Origin: Epiperipatus broadwayi | Lineage: Eukaryota > Onychophora > Udeonychophora > Euonychophora > Peripatidae | NCBI GenBank assembly: GCA_028023455.1 | Contig: JAQFVV010000031.1 | Location: forward strand, 1,366,001 to 1,430,000 | DNA: 64,000 bases | Reading direction: 5' to 3' | Shown here: one piece after another, positions 36,796-47,899 of the stretch | Position numbering within the stretch: position 1 is the stretch's first letter | How the letters are laid out: every line of letters starts with the position of its first letter | Position numbers and translations under genes: made by a program | Notes under the pieces: model-generated | The model's input: only the letters and a program-made list of their open reading frames with translations | Databases searched by the model: none | Told to the model about the DNA's origin: nothing

Positions 36796-38945
36796 TTATT
36801 TTTTTATTGTGTTTTTATATCTTCTAGTATTTGTATTTATACTACAACTGCATTTAGTGCACCAGATGGAATATAGAATAAAAGTGGTGGTCCTAATATT
36901 AGAAAATAAATCTTTTTTACATACTTGTAATAAATGTCTGATATATATATTTTTTTTGTGCTGTGATATTGCAGATAGCTTTGCAAATGTTTTTAAGTCC
37001 TTGACAAGAGAATAAGAAATAATGCATTGTTTCTGATTCTTGATGACATAGCAAACATATGTCATCTATGTTATGGTAATGTTTTATATTTTAATAAATT
37101 TAATGTTAGAAGTGCTTTAATGTTTATCTTTATCAGAAAGTCAAAATATTTTGGTTCCAATGATCAATATTTATATCTTTTACTTAACTGCTTATTGTTA
37201 ATAGACAATAGTGTTTCTGTTTTAGTGTGTAAATGTTTGCCAGTATTTATATTTAGTACTATTTGTTTGAATAAATGATATATTTACATATATTTATTGG
37301 ATTCAGCAGGGGCTTTCCAATAAGCTTTGAATAGTGATTGTGTATCTGTTGGTGTAATTTTCATTGCATGTGATATCTTTGGATATATTTTTAAACAAGT
37401 TGATATGATGTTTGTAGTTTTCTGTATATGGAAAATTTATATATTGTGTAGACCCAATCCATTTAAAGTTAATGGCAATTGCAATTTTTGAATAAAAATG
37501 GATATGTTTTTTTCCCTCCACAATAACTTTCTACATAGAGTATAAATATTATTAATGAAACCCTTAAAGAAAATTATAATAGGAGAAAAATAAGTTATTC
37601 TAATTACTACTAACATGTTAAACAATGATACTCTCCCATAAAATGATAGATTTGCTTTTTCCATCAAATTTATTAATCATTTAATTTTTTCCTTTAATTT
37701 GTTTTGAATCCGTATTCTCATTACCATGGTATTAAGATGAAAAGGGAAATCTAAGAAAGTGCTAGGTTTTCCCTTGAAATAATCTACGTTTGCAATCAAT
37801 TTCTTTAATTAGTGAATTAATTTATATTGTAAAAGAAGAGAGTTTAGTGGAGATCCTTGTGGTATGGAGCAATTTGTTTAATATTGATATAGCTGTTTTA
37901 CCATTTAAAATAATATATATATATCTTCCTGTTAAGTAACAAATTAGTGATTATGTAAATATAGGCTTTGGGGATTGAAGAGTTTATTAACAGTTCTATT
38001 AAGCTTGTCTACTAATACATTATCAAAAGCTGACTTTATATCTGATTGTACTACTACTGGTGCATGTTTTTTGTTACTTCTTACTGTGTATATAACTGCT
38101 TTATAAATGAATGCTGCCTAATTAACTGAATAGCCTTTTTTTGTCAAATTGATATTTGGATATAGCTGAAATGATATATGGCTCTTTTCTGTCTTTTATA
38201 ATAAATTTAAGTATTTTTATGCCTAGCGAGCTCATCAAAATTGGACATAGATTATCAAGTGTGATAGGGTTTTTTTTCTTTTTTAAAAAGGGGACTATTG
38301 AGATGGGATTTTGAATTTTGTATACTTGTTTTGTAAGCAAATTTTCTATATCCACTAAATATTGTGTAGTGTGTGATTCCAAATGTGAAAAAAAATGCCC
38401 TTGGAATTCCATGCATACCTGGGTAGCAGGAATCTGGGATTCTATTTTTTCTTTGAATTTGTTTTTTAAATTTTATATTTTCTTCTGCTTCTCTTAGTAA
38501 AAAACAAGCTGGGATAAAACACTCACATGTCTGTAATTTTTTTTTTAAGTAATTGTATTTCGTACTCAGCATGAATTACCCACTTATTATTTTGTTATTT
38601 AGTATTATTATTGTTGGAATTCTATGTTTGGGTGGCTGACTGAGGCACCATCTAATATATTGCTTTGTCAATATTTGCATTTGTTTGAGATATAATTTAC
38701 TTTTTTCAATGCTATATATTCTTTTAATTTGTTTTTTGCTAAATTATGTTTTTTAAGAGCTATACTTTTGTCTTTATTACTTTCATTGTCTACTGTATTA
38801 ATGATTGTTTTGTGCATAGTCCTGTGGGTGTGGGTGATCGTTTTGTAACATGCTGTATTATGTGTGAAATAATGTTTATAAATGATAACCATGGTTGTGA
38901 AGGATCAGTTTTTAGTTTTTTAATTTTATTAATATATATATTGTA
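36796..38945 (-). mobile_element. L1/Tx1-like non-LTR retrotransposon, 5'-truncated and decayed
   Basis: Reads leftwards. From 38892 down: a Lys-rich linker, RT fingers (about 38410-38120), GYSVN then AAFIYKAVIYTVRSN (38120-38060), motif A SDIKSAFDNV (about 38045-38015) and motif B CSIPQGSPLNSLL (about 37875-37840). After a deletion that removed the YxDD motif come LSFYGRVSLFNMLVV (37655-37611) and LQLPLTLNGLGLHNI (37480-37440 region), the hallmark C-terminal blocks of L1/Tx1 elements. The terminal zinc-knuckle region lies at 37065-36796. Stops and frameshifts throughout; inactive. Confidence 0.8.
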
Positions 38946-41900
38946 ACCATTCGCTTGCCCCTCATCTACCTATCGTGTATGAACACGTTGCGGCACTAAA
39001 AATTGTAACCGCAAATTGTGTGGTCCCAATTACGTAATATAAGTGCACTAGGAATTGTAACTTCGATCACTAATCAATTCCTGCTGTACATTTTCAGCTA
39101 TTAAGAGCTGTATCCAAAAGCATATCATGCTATCTATTTTATGCACCAAAGACCACAATCAACATCTGGAGCAACTTACCATAGACCAAACTAATGATCT
39201 AACATAAACTTTTTACAATTTATTTGATCGCAGCCAGGGTATACCGCGAAGATCTATCATAGTATTATTATAAAACACATTAAACCAATTATAAGTGCAA
39301 TGTTATTACCTTTAAACCTTAATTTGCGATTTTTCTTGTATGAGACCCGATGGCCGACCATGTACAAGATGGCATAATTTGTGGAATTACATAAGATTAT
39401 GAAATTTTAAACCATCTATATGATTTTTAATACAAATGCTAGTCCAGGTAAAGCTTTGCAATAAATAAACATAAATACTTGGGTTCTGATTTTATAGTTT
39501 ATCATATTACTGAGACTCTTATTATACTGACAAATGACAATTTAAAAACGTTAAGTAAATATATTTAATCATATCATTATTTGGTAAATCTGTTCACAAG
39601 TTTAATAATTAATTTGTATTTTATACTAGAATCAATTACGCAAAGCCACTATGATGGAAAAGGTAAATGGGATTTTATTGTACCTTACCAATCATAAACT
39701 ACCAAAGACGAAAAGCATCTTAATGTTTTCTCAAAAATATTAATAAACTCTTATATCATGTAGACAATAATATGTACTTCAATGTATGCTCTTCAATGTA
39801 TGCTCTATCCAAAGTTTATGATTTCTGATGTTATGAATGACACATAGCAACGGCACAGTAAGTTTAATTATAAATCAACTTTTATTTACAAATTTATGAA
39901 CAATAAGTAATTAATTTCAATATTCTAAATAAAACATAAATAAACAAATAAAATAAATAAATGATAATTCCATTGACTTTCTTCAATAACATCTCATAGG
40001 TACAGTTTTAAAATCTAATCATACCTTATTTCAATCTAATATAATGAATATTGATGAGATTATACGAAATTCATCATCAAACTCATGAAATATTTAACGT
40101 CATTTCCAGATTCAATAAATAATATGATGTCTGTATGATTTAGCTATAATGTAATCATTAATTAAAGTGACAATTTAAACTTACGTTCCGGTAAATAATA
40201 ATCAACCAACAGTTAATTATCATGAAGTACTTGAATAGAATGTCCTGTTACCATTTAATAATCTAACCGATAAATTGTGCTTACAAATGAAGAAGATGAT
40301 TTAGCAGATTAACTAAAATACTTTGCCCAACTTATATCTGTGAAGCAAAACATATTCCTGTGGATGCATTCATCTACACGTAGGAATTAAATAATACTAA
40401 ACGTTTTGTGTATTTAAACACCATCATAAAGTAATACGTATAATCACACAATTCGCGGATTAACCACCAGCGCAGGAATGTGTGTAAAATATAAAAATGG
40501 CAATTAAAATAATCTATGGATTAACCACCAGCACAGATTAAAGCCCTTTAACATTCTAAAACAACATTATTATTTACTTCACATTAAAGTGCAAAATCAT
40601 CCTCCTCAGTTCTTCTGACTATTCAGAATACACTAACACTTTAGCAAATGTGGGTTCTTGCATAATAAAATGTTACGCTAATCAGATCGACAGACTCTTG
40701 TACTACTTATCTTGCTTAAAATAAACATGTGTAATATAATATAAGTAATATTGGCATAGGAATATAAATCTGGAAAGACTCACAAAATATCTCACAAAGA
40801 TTGATACATCTCATGAATTCATTTAGTACTTTTAAGCTTTTCCGCAAGCGCTATTCTCTTGAATAAATATTTTATTCAACCCTTATTAATTTAAATTTAA
40901 TAAATATAACTTTTGAACTTCACATGCAAGTTCATATAACAATAAAATTAAATTAATGTATTATTCATCAAATATATAAAATTTAACGGTGTGTGTGTGT
41001 GATAAAACCAAATGTATAGCATTTATAGTTCAATACATGAATTTTAGCAGATGTGTGTATCACAAATTGGATTGTATAGCATTTTATAACTCCTAATGTG
41101 ATCCGTGGAATCCATGTATGATGTGTAGAATAATAAGTATACGAGGTAATAGCTATAACTGTAGTTAAATTCCATACGTGCAATTTTATCCATTCGTATT
41201 AGTTATTATAATCACTATTAGATTAACGATTTTACGTGGCTACATAAACATGAAACAATTTTAAAACATGATATGCAGAACTTAAATGAAAATGTTTTTC
41301 ATAAAGTTATTAATCTCTACATTTCTCTATCAAAAGTGTTCCAAGTTTATCACATCCATGCAAATATTTATTTATCCGCGCGTTAATCCAGGAATACTAA
41401 TTACAGCAATTAATTTATTCATTTCAAACCGACGATACAATTATAAAATAGCTTTGATTAATTATTTGAAGAATGTTTATTATCCAAATGTTAAACAAAT
41501 TAACTAGCAAATATTACTGGCATTGTAAAGTTAAATATCAATCAATATTATATTTTATTAGAATTAAAAAACGGAAATATTAAAATATTTTGATAACTTT
41601 AACGTTTTACTTTAACTTAAAATTCTTCTTTTTTAAAAAACAAATTTTCATATTCATAAAACTTCTGTAATTAAAATACTTATTTAATTTTCCAAATTGT
41701 AGAATAATAAATATTTCAAAACATACCAAAATCTTGTATTTAATTCTTTCAAACTTAAACTGGGAAGCTCCGACATTTTAAAATGTAATATTGGAAATTA
41801 TTACCGGTGATTCGATCCACTTGGCCAGCCGACTTGAACAGACTTTTAAACTTAGCAATTCATCTTATAATTAATTACCACCATGTTATATTTACGTTTA

Positions 41901-42075
41901 TAGCAAGTTTTGTGGTAATCCGTTTACTTATAAACTATTTTAAAATAAGCTTATCAAATTTACACCATTTGCCTTTACCATTTTCTTTTCTTTCTCCCTC
42001 CAAAAGCAAACTATCAGACGATCTTTCCTTAAATTCGCGCTCTTTTCTTTTATTACATTGAGACGCATACGTAAT
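38945..42075. other. CpG-retaining block, identity unknown
   Basis: CpG falls roughly every 70 bp here against a few per kb in neighbouring DNA, although A+T stays high. It starts exactly where the L1/Tx1-like element ends (38945) and stops near 42075. Short internal repeats are visible: AATTGTAAC at three places in 38996-39060, GGATTAACCACCAGC at 40457 and 40520, and two related blocks with TGTATAGCATTT at 41013 and 41072. No frame longer than about 85 codons and no protein family recognised. It could be a young unmethylated element, a solo LTR cluster or a regulatory region. Confidence 0.4.
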
Positions 42076-42393
42076 TACTATATTTATTTTTAATAATTAA
42101 TTTTTAATTGAACAAATGGTTTTTTAATTCAATGGAAATAATAATTTAAGATCATTTTAAACAAATAAAAATAAATATTATTTTTAATACTATTTTACCA
42201 AATTTTAATGTGTTGTCAAATTTTTAAAAAGTTAAACATTTTGATATGAGTTAGTGTATGGGAAGAAGCAAATTTAAATTTATCAAAATAATATAAGAGA
42301 TTAATCTGTTCAAAGTGCAGCTCAAGCCAATCAAATCACCAAAAGAAGAAAGAGAAATTTTTATACTAGTTACATCAGTTAATATATTTTATA

Positions 42394-43035
42394 CTAAAAT
42401 ATATGGTTACAATATATATATATATCAGAATACAGGTATTGTTTGTGATGGAAGAAGGATCTCATGGTTTTGTTTGTGTTAAAGTACATTTGCACAATAA
42501 ATTCAAGGTTTAAATCAATCATCAATGTGGCATAGTTTGATATGGGTGTATTTATTAATGAGAGATAGATCATGTGATGAAGTGAAGGTGAGTAAAATAT
42601 TAAATCAATCAATGATGTAAATCTGCCTTTGTTGAATGAGATGGCTCCATCAAGAAGAAAACCCTCCTCACTGACTAAAGGTAAAGTGATCATGTGAATT
42701 CATTTATTTATAAATTTATCATATGTCATATTGAAATTCCTGAGGAGTAAAGATGGCTAAGGTGAAGTTGATGCATTAGAATTTGTATAATTATGTTGAT
42801 CATTTTTGTGTTAGGTGGAATGTATACATATATTATATTTATTGTATTTGATAGATGCAGGAAGGTTATAATTATTACATGTGCATCCATATACTGTATA
42901 GTATTTTGAAATTTGAAAAAGGGTTGTTTTTTTATTAGTATTCCTGTGCCTGTGAAAAATTGTCTGTGGAAAATATTGTAAAGCCTATTTTATTTGTACA
43001 TTGCACTGGATTAGTTGCTGAACCACTTAATACAC
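42394..43035 (-). pseudogene. LINE endonuclease, 3' portion (split gene, part 2)
   Basis: Minus-strand APE-type endonuclease. A counterpart of the LLLGDFN motif reads LLLRNFN at about 42745-42725. FNKGRFTSLIDLIFYSPSL follows at about 42640-42580; SLIDL is the SSIDL motif, which also carries a catalytic Asp. IDLNLE comes further on, near 42500. Part 1 of the same domain lies at 47787-47883, separated by a 4.7-kb insertion. The spacing from start to GDFN, about 125 residues after removing the insert, suits the family, so nothing is missing at the junction. Jockey/I/CR1-type; damaged by stops. The RT expected to the left is not visible. Confidence 0.75.
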
Positions 43036-43051
43036 GTGGATGTGTTATTTC
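43036..43051. repeat. Target-site duplication (left copy)
   Basis: The 16-bp sequence GTGGATGTGTTATTTC is identical to 47787-47802. The two flank the 4735-bp insertion at 43052-47786. Confidence 0.8.
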
Positions 43052-43249
43052 TTAAAAGTAACCTTTATTAGATAAAAGATTACAAAAATTTTTGGATACA
43101 CTTACCTGTTGAGGATTACAAAGTGTTCAATGTTACATGGTAAAACAATTATTTACCAGGTTTATATAAAGTGCATATGCTTGATAACAATTATATCCAT
43201 AAAAGGGTTACTATAATTTTGATTAATGTGTATCTGTACATGGGTAAAA

Positions 43250-44090
43250 AACTTTTGACCTGCAGCCGAGCCATGTCAAGACCATTATAGGTACCTCTTT
43301 CTCCCAATTAACAGTCCAAATGTGCAGGGACCACATTCAGTCTACCTGTCCAAAATTGGAAAGCCAACTAGGGAAAAACTAACAAGAAATGAGCACATAT
43401 CTGCAGTGCCCAAAACCAACCTATCAAGGGCACAGCAGCTGACCAGAGCAAGAATAGTGCTGAGACTTTTACCAGGTACTCCCTCGGCAGGTTTTCCAGG
43501 TAGCGGCAATAAATTGTCAATATCCTGCAACAATAAACCAGGCCCCTAATGACTGCCACCACCCCTGAGGAAGAATAGAGGAGTGTAAACCCATGCCTGC
43601 AAAATTATTGCAGAAAAACTCCATCAAAGCTACAAAATATGACAGTGGCCCAAAACAGACCAACCACCTTACAAATGTTTTAATTTTAAAGTTAACTAAG
43701 GAAACAAAAATAATAATGAGATCAAATCAACACTGTCCTAATAAACAATCCATCAAGGTAGTGCAGCAGCCTTTCAGGGCAAAGTTCAATGGAGGACAGT
43801 GACCCTCACCTGGGCTTGGCAGTGATGGCCAACCACCTCCACAAATGAAACAAGCCCCTCATGACCACCCCCACCACACATGAGGAAAAGGAGTGCAGAA
43901 CCATGCCCACCAATGCAACAGTGGATTCATTGTAATCTGTAATCAAACCAGATTTACTTGCACACCATGAGTACACACTATTTGTCCATATCACATTGCA
44001 TACTGAGGTCAATAGAACTGAAAGTCTGTAATCATTACCAACCTCCTGTGTCTGCAAATGTTTAAAATATCTGTTCAACCCATCCAACTA
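43250..44090. other. G+C-richer part of the 4.7-kb insertion, with internal duplication
   Basis: Clearly richer in G+C than the window average. Two related blocks about 300 bp apart (43540-43610 and 43840-43925) share CCAGGCCCCT/AAGCCCCTC, CCACC, TGAGGAA, AGGAGTG and CCATGCC in the same order. Overlapping open frames exist on both strands (43322-43549 +, 43806-44087 -, and others), but none shows a family motif. Could be a spliced transcript piece or an unclassified repeat. Confidence 0.45.
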
Positions 44091-44414
44091 TAAAGACCTT
44101 CAGGGTTTACTATGATTCTTATTTGTTGATACTAATTGGATTCTGCTTCTTTGCATTGAATTCTGGGTCTTAATTAGTAATCAAGGATTCGGTTGTATAA
44201 TATGAAAGTTTGTTGTTAAACTTTGGAATAATCTCAATAATTGTTGAATTAAAAGAGGATGAATCATTTGTGGCTTCAATGTCTCTGTTTAGGTCTAAAA
44301 CATCATTGGAACTAATTTTGCTTTTAAATCGTTGTTTTGTAGCTCAGGGATCATTTCGTTGTAATTCTGTGTTGATTTGAATATTTTTTCATTTTTTGTG
44401 GGTCCCCCAATCAC

Positions 44415-44588
44415 ACCGGAAGTGGGCTAATAACTTCTGCTGTGATCATCGGAGAAATTTGATTTTTGTGCAGGAAGATAGCTTAAGTCCTAATCTATAA
44501 TGTTTAATTCTACAATTGAGATCGAATTAAAATTCAAAATAATTTATTCGCTCTGGATTGATTTGCTGTATTCGGCAACTTCCGGTTT
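44415..44588. promoter_or_regulatory. Paired ETS-type sites in the inserted segment
   Basis: ACCGGAAGTG at 44415-44424 (plus) and AACTTCCGGTTT at 44577-44588 (the reverse orientation) lie 150 bp apart in a locally CpG-richer stretch. ETS sites of this form are common in animal promoters. Function here is inferred only from the motif. Confidence 0.25.
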
Positions 44589-44602
44589 GACAGACGATAT
44601 CG

Positions 44603-44899
44603 TTATTTTATTCCTATGAACAATTTAACACTGAGATTTCTTTTTTCCTTAGTTTTATAATTAATTTTTGTATTCATAATGTTCCTTAGGCTGTTTTCTG
44701 TTTTCCCTGATTGGTTTTCAGTCATGGAAACTTGTTTAACATAATTAATATCTGATGCAAGGATGAAGTTCTTAAAACTATCTTTGTTAGCTTTTTTATT
44801 TTCAATGAGATTTGATGTCCAAATGCTTACTCTTTTTATTCTATCAATAAGATTATGATTTCTAGTGTCTCTATTCTTTTTAGAATAATTTGGTTTCAT
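44603..44899 (-). other. Unrecognised 98-codon open frame in the insertion
   Basis: Lys/Asn-rich, basic translation with no motif I know. Composition follows the AT-rich DNA. It might be a leftover of a LINE ORF1 or chance. Confidence 0.15.
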
Positions 44900-45089
44900 T
44901 TAAAAATATTTTCCAAAGATTTATGTTACTCTAATGATTCTAAGAATTACTTAACCTAGCTTTTGCCTATTTCTAAGGGCAGCCGTTTACATAAAATGGA
45001 ACGATAGGTAATTTCAATTATTCTTGAATGAAAACTGATTTAAAGTTTCTTATAAAGATGAAAAAACAATAAAACAGGTATGCACTTAC

Positions 45090-45449
45090 ATCTTAGTAAA
45101 CTTTTCTTTTATGAATTCGCAACTGGACTATAACCTTGATGAATAAAACTAGGAGCCTGTAACGGTGTGTGTCTTCTCCCCTAGAAACCAATACCCCCCC
45201 CCCCCCTATTTTATCCTCCCCTATTCTCCTCCCCATCCCCCCCACAAAAAATTTTTCTCTATAACATACTTTAAAACCCCCTCCTCTTTTTCCCAAACCC
45301 CACAAAAAAACCAAAAAAAACCTCCTTAAAACCTTCTTTTATAATTTTTCCTCCATAACCTCATTAAAAGTACCCGTCCTGTTTTCAAGCATTTACATTC
45401 AATTAACAAATGCCTAATATTTTCTATTCCTTCCTTACATAATTTACAT
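45090..45449 (-). mobile_element. LINE T copy 2b, 3' end fragment
   Basis: A second, more diverged copy of the LINE T zinc-knuckle region in the same orientation as copy 2. Minus-strand translation gives GIENIRHLLIECKCL and then a FLWGLGK block matching FMLGLGK of copy 2. It begins exactly at the simple-sequence tail of copy 2, so the two abut. A C13 tract lies at 45194-45206. Confidence 0.65.
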
Positions 45450-45556
45450 GTGATGTGATGTACTGTGACTTCTCCTTAAACGAAGTGAGGAATCTCTCAG
45501 CAGCTATGCCCAGAGAAACCTGTTAGCCACTTTACCTTCCTTTTCCATTGTCCACC

Positions 45557-45823
45557 CTAAGTTTTCCCGTAATCTGCTCCATTCCATTTCCACAACATAA
45601 TCTTTGTCAACTCCATGATCTTCATATCTAAATCCCCCTTATTTTTTCCCAAACCTAGCATAAAAACCAATAACTCACTTTCTGTATAGTCACTTTGTTC
45701 ATATTTAACCTTCCATAACTTCATTATTTGTACCCTTTCTGCTTCCAAACATTTACATTGAAATAACAAATGCCTAATATTTTCTATGCCTTCCTTACAC
45801 AACTTGCAGACTAAATCACTCAT
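45557..45823 (-). pseudogene. LINE T copy 2 zinc-knuckle domain
   Basis: DLVCKLCKEGIENIRHLL, then CKCL: cysteines and histidine in a C-x2-C-x8-H-x4-C arrangement, followed by FMLGLGKNKGDLDMKIMEL and WNGADYGKT near the end. Known as the zf-RVT-type tail of LINE ORF2 proteins, thought to bind nucleic acid. The overlap of 8 bp with the preceding frame marks a frameshift. Confidence 0.8.
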
Positions 45824-46787
45824 ATTTTTTCCATTTATGTGTATATTCCCTTGTTGCTAAAGATCCCGTTCGAGCCTTAAACAATAAACTACTTTCCTTA
45901 CTATTATCATAAATTAACTCACACCCAATGTTCCGTTTACTTCTATATATATTTAAACTCATTTTACTCTCCATACTAGTTCTCCATCTCTCCAACTCCC
46001 TATTCTTTATTAGTGCATCTATTCTTCTATCCCACTCCTTCCCACTATAACACTCAACAATCCTCCTAACACAATCATCCCATCTTTTGTACAAGTATAC
46101 TGACATAACTTCTTTATCCAAATCTTCTGCATACCACATTACCTTTCTCACCCATCTTGTTGCCTGCCCTTTACTTGTAACCCAATTAAATACTATTTTG
46201 GCTATTCTTTTATTATCCATAAACTGCAATCTACCGAACATTTTCAATTTGCTTTTTGCATCCCTCATATAAAGACTTGACCATCCCATTTCTCCTTGAA
46301 TTGCCTCTTTTGTTGTCCACACCTCAGCATCTAATGCATGTCTTCCTACTTCCCTTTGTACTTTTTCTAAGCAATCTAATACCCCTTTACTAACACATAA
46401 TGCATCATTGCCGTATGTTAACCCTGCTACTGCCACTCCCTTCCATACAATTCTAGCTACATCATATTTATTATATGAAAACACTGTTAATTTCTTTATC
46501 AATCCCTTTCTTTTCTTTGCTTCATTTATCAATTTTTTCTCCCATTCATCCAAGCAATTTTTCTTATTACTCAAGATGATTCCCAAATAACTATATCTGT
46601 TCACCACACTAAACTTTATATCCCCCAATAAGAAATTTTTGTTTTCTCTTTCCCCAGTATTCACCATCATTATATTTGATTTTTCTTCACTAAATTTAAT
46701 CCCCATATCTTTACCCACCCTTGCGCATGTCATCAGCATAACTTCCATATCTTCTCTTCTTTCTGCACACAAAAAGACATCATTCAC
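45816..46787 (-). pseudogene. LINE T copy 2 RT thumb and C-terminal domain (323 codons open)
   Basis: Starts just after the catalytic motif (FLCAERREDMEVML), then MGIKFSEEKSNIMMVN and YSYLGIILSN, conserved thumb blocks. Next are VAGLTYGNDALCVSKGVL and EAIQGEMGWSSLYMRDAKSK, the blocks that most recall tick-type elements, and ERWRTSMESKMSLNIYR. It ends in ARTGSLATREYTHKW, after which a frameshift leads to the zinc knuckle at 45823-45557. The long open frame suggests this copy inserted later than copies 1 and 3. Confidence 0.85.
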
Positions 46788-47610
46788 AAAAAAAGACCCG
46801 GCAATGTATATACTCTCTTGCCACCTGTTAACGGTATCTCTATCCCTCTTCCTAGACTTTCTATTGCTCTCTCCATTTCACTCAAATACAACACAAACAA
46901 AATAGGTGACATAGGGCATCCTTGCCTCAGTCCCACCCCATTTTTAACTTTAACTGATTCTATATCCCCTAATTGATATGTATAGTAATTATTTTCATAT
47001 AATTTTTTAATAACACCCACTAAAGCTTCATCCATTCCCAGATTTGCTAAACTTATCCATAATCTATTTCTATTCACTCTATCATATGCCATCTACCTGA
47101 ATTTACACCCATATCTATAAGTTGTGTAACTACAAATAAACTATCTCCTATATGGCTATCTGACCTAAAACCTCCTTGCATTTCCCCCACTACATTATTT
47201 TCTTCCATCCATTTTGCAACTCTTCCAGCCACCATATATGAAAAAACTTTATATAAAACTGATGTTACTGCTATTGGTCTATAATTATTTAACTTTCTAT
47301 GATCCTTACCTTTTCCTTTAAATAATAATCTTACTCTTGTATTACTCCAACTACCCGGGAAAACTCTCTTCTGTGCCATCTTATTAAAACATGATAGTAA
47401 CTTTACTTTTTCCCTATGCCCCAAATTCATTACCATCTCTGCTGCCCATCCATCTAATCCTCTTGCCTTACCACTTCTCAGTTTCTTCCCTGCCTCATTC
47501 AGTTCATTTTCTGTAAACGTAATATTCCCATTACTATATGCTTTCATATTTTTTATCCCTCTGTCCTTCACATCTAACATCTTTTCTATATCCATTACAT
47601 AACTATTCAA
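46784..47610 (-). pseudogene. LINE T copy 2 reverse transcriptase, N-terminal and palm
   Basis: Minus strand, two overlapping frames that switch near 47090. Visible are KLRSGKARGLDGWAAEM (fingers), NYRPIAVTSVLYKVFSYM, MQGGFRSDSHIGDSLF, then AYDRVNRNRLW (motif A side) and GLRQGCPMSPILFVLYL (motif B). The catalytic pair follows at the next frame switch near 46795 and reads LFFVNDVFL: the first aspartate of FADD has become Asn. So even the best copy has lost its active site. Confidence 0.85.
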
Positions 47611-47786
47611 TATTCTCTCTAATTCTTCTCTAGAGCTACACTCTATTCCCTCCTCATCCAGTAATACTATCTCTCTCCCCTAAATTTCTCCTTTTAATGT
47701 AATTCCAAAATTTTTTACTCCCATCTCTTCCACTTTTATTAATGTCATCCAATAACAGCATGAACTGGAGTCCCAGGCTCCCTCTA

Positions 47787-47802
47787 GTGGATGTGTTATT
47801 TC
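47787..47802. repeat. Target-site duplication (right copy)
   Basis: GTGGATGTGTTATTTC, identical to 43036-43051. Confidence 0.8.
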
Positions 47803-47883
47803 ATGCTACTTTTTTAATTGATATATTTTTTTTCTATTGTATTTTAAACCTCTTATATTGAATGAACAAACTTTAGATTTCAT
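47787..47883 (-). pseudogene. LINE endonuclease, N-terminal portion (split gene, part 1)
   Basis: Minus strand from an ATG near 47883: MKSKVCSFNIRGLKYNRKK. SFNIRGLKYN is the start motif of APE-type endonucleases, including the Asn that helps bind metal. The frame runs into the target duplication and continues in 43035-42394 on the far side of the insertion. Upstream (48448-48254, minus) a Lys/Asn-rich frame could be the end of ORF1, but it has no diagnostic motif. Confidence 0.75.
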
Positions 47884-47899
47884 CTTAATATTTCTGATA

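Larger units (their letters stand above)
45455..47752 (-). mobile_element. LINE family T, copy 2 (best preserved, 5'-truncated)
   Basis: The least damaged copy in the window. Reading leftwards it holds the RT, a long uninterrupted C-terminal part and the zinc knuckle, then the terminal tail with ACATCACATCACAT (45464-45451). The endonuclease is absent. Only a few frame breaks separate the four open frames 47610-47074, 47092-46784, 46787-45816 and 45823-45557. Identity to copies 1 and 3 is obvious along the whole length. Confidence 0.9.
43052..47786 (-). mobile_element. 4.7-kb retrotransposed insertion (LINE T copy 2 plus extra 3' sequence) inside a LINE endonuclease
   Basis: The insertion is bounded by a 16-bp target duplication. 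Reading leftwards: 34 bp of unknown sequence, LINE T copy 2 (47752-45455), an abutting partial LINE T copy (about 45449-45150), AT-rich sequence with ETS-like sites, and a G+C-richer part (44090-43250). The last element is AATAAA (43069-43064 on the minus strand), 12 bases before the insertion end at 43052. A poly(A) signal placed this way suggests the inserted copy came from one transcript ending here, for instance a LINE read-through (3' transduction). No long poly(A) is visible at the junction. Confidence 0.65.

Noticed and set aside
46087-46905. Plus-strand open frames at 46087-46272, 46408-46590 and 46639-46905
   Set aside because: Antisense shadows of the LINE T RT and C-terminal domain.
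47774-47792. CTCF-like site CCACTAGAGGGAG on the minus strand
   Set aside because: It straddles the junction of the target duplication and the insert and lacks the GGC core; most likely coincidence.
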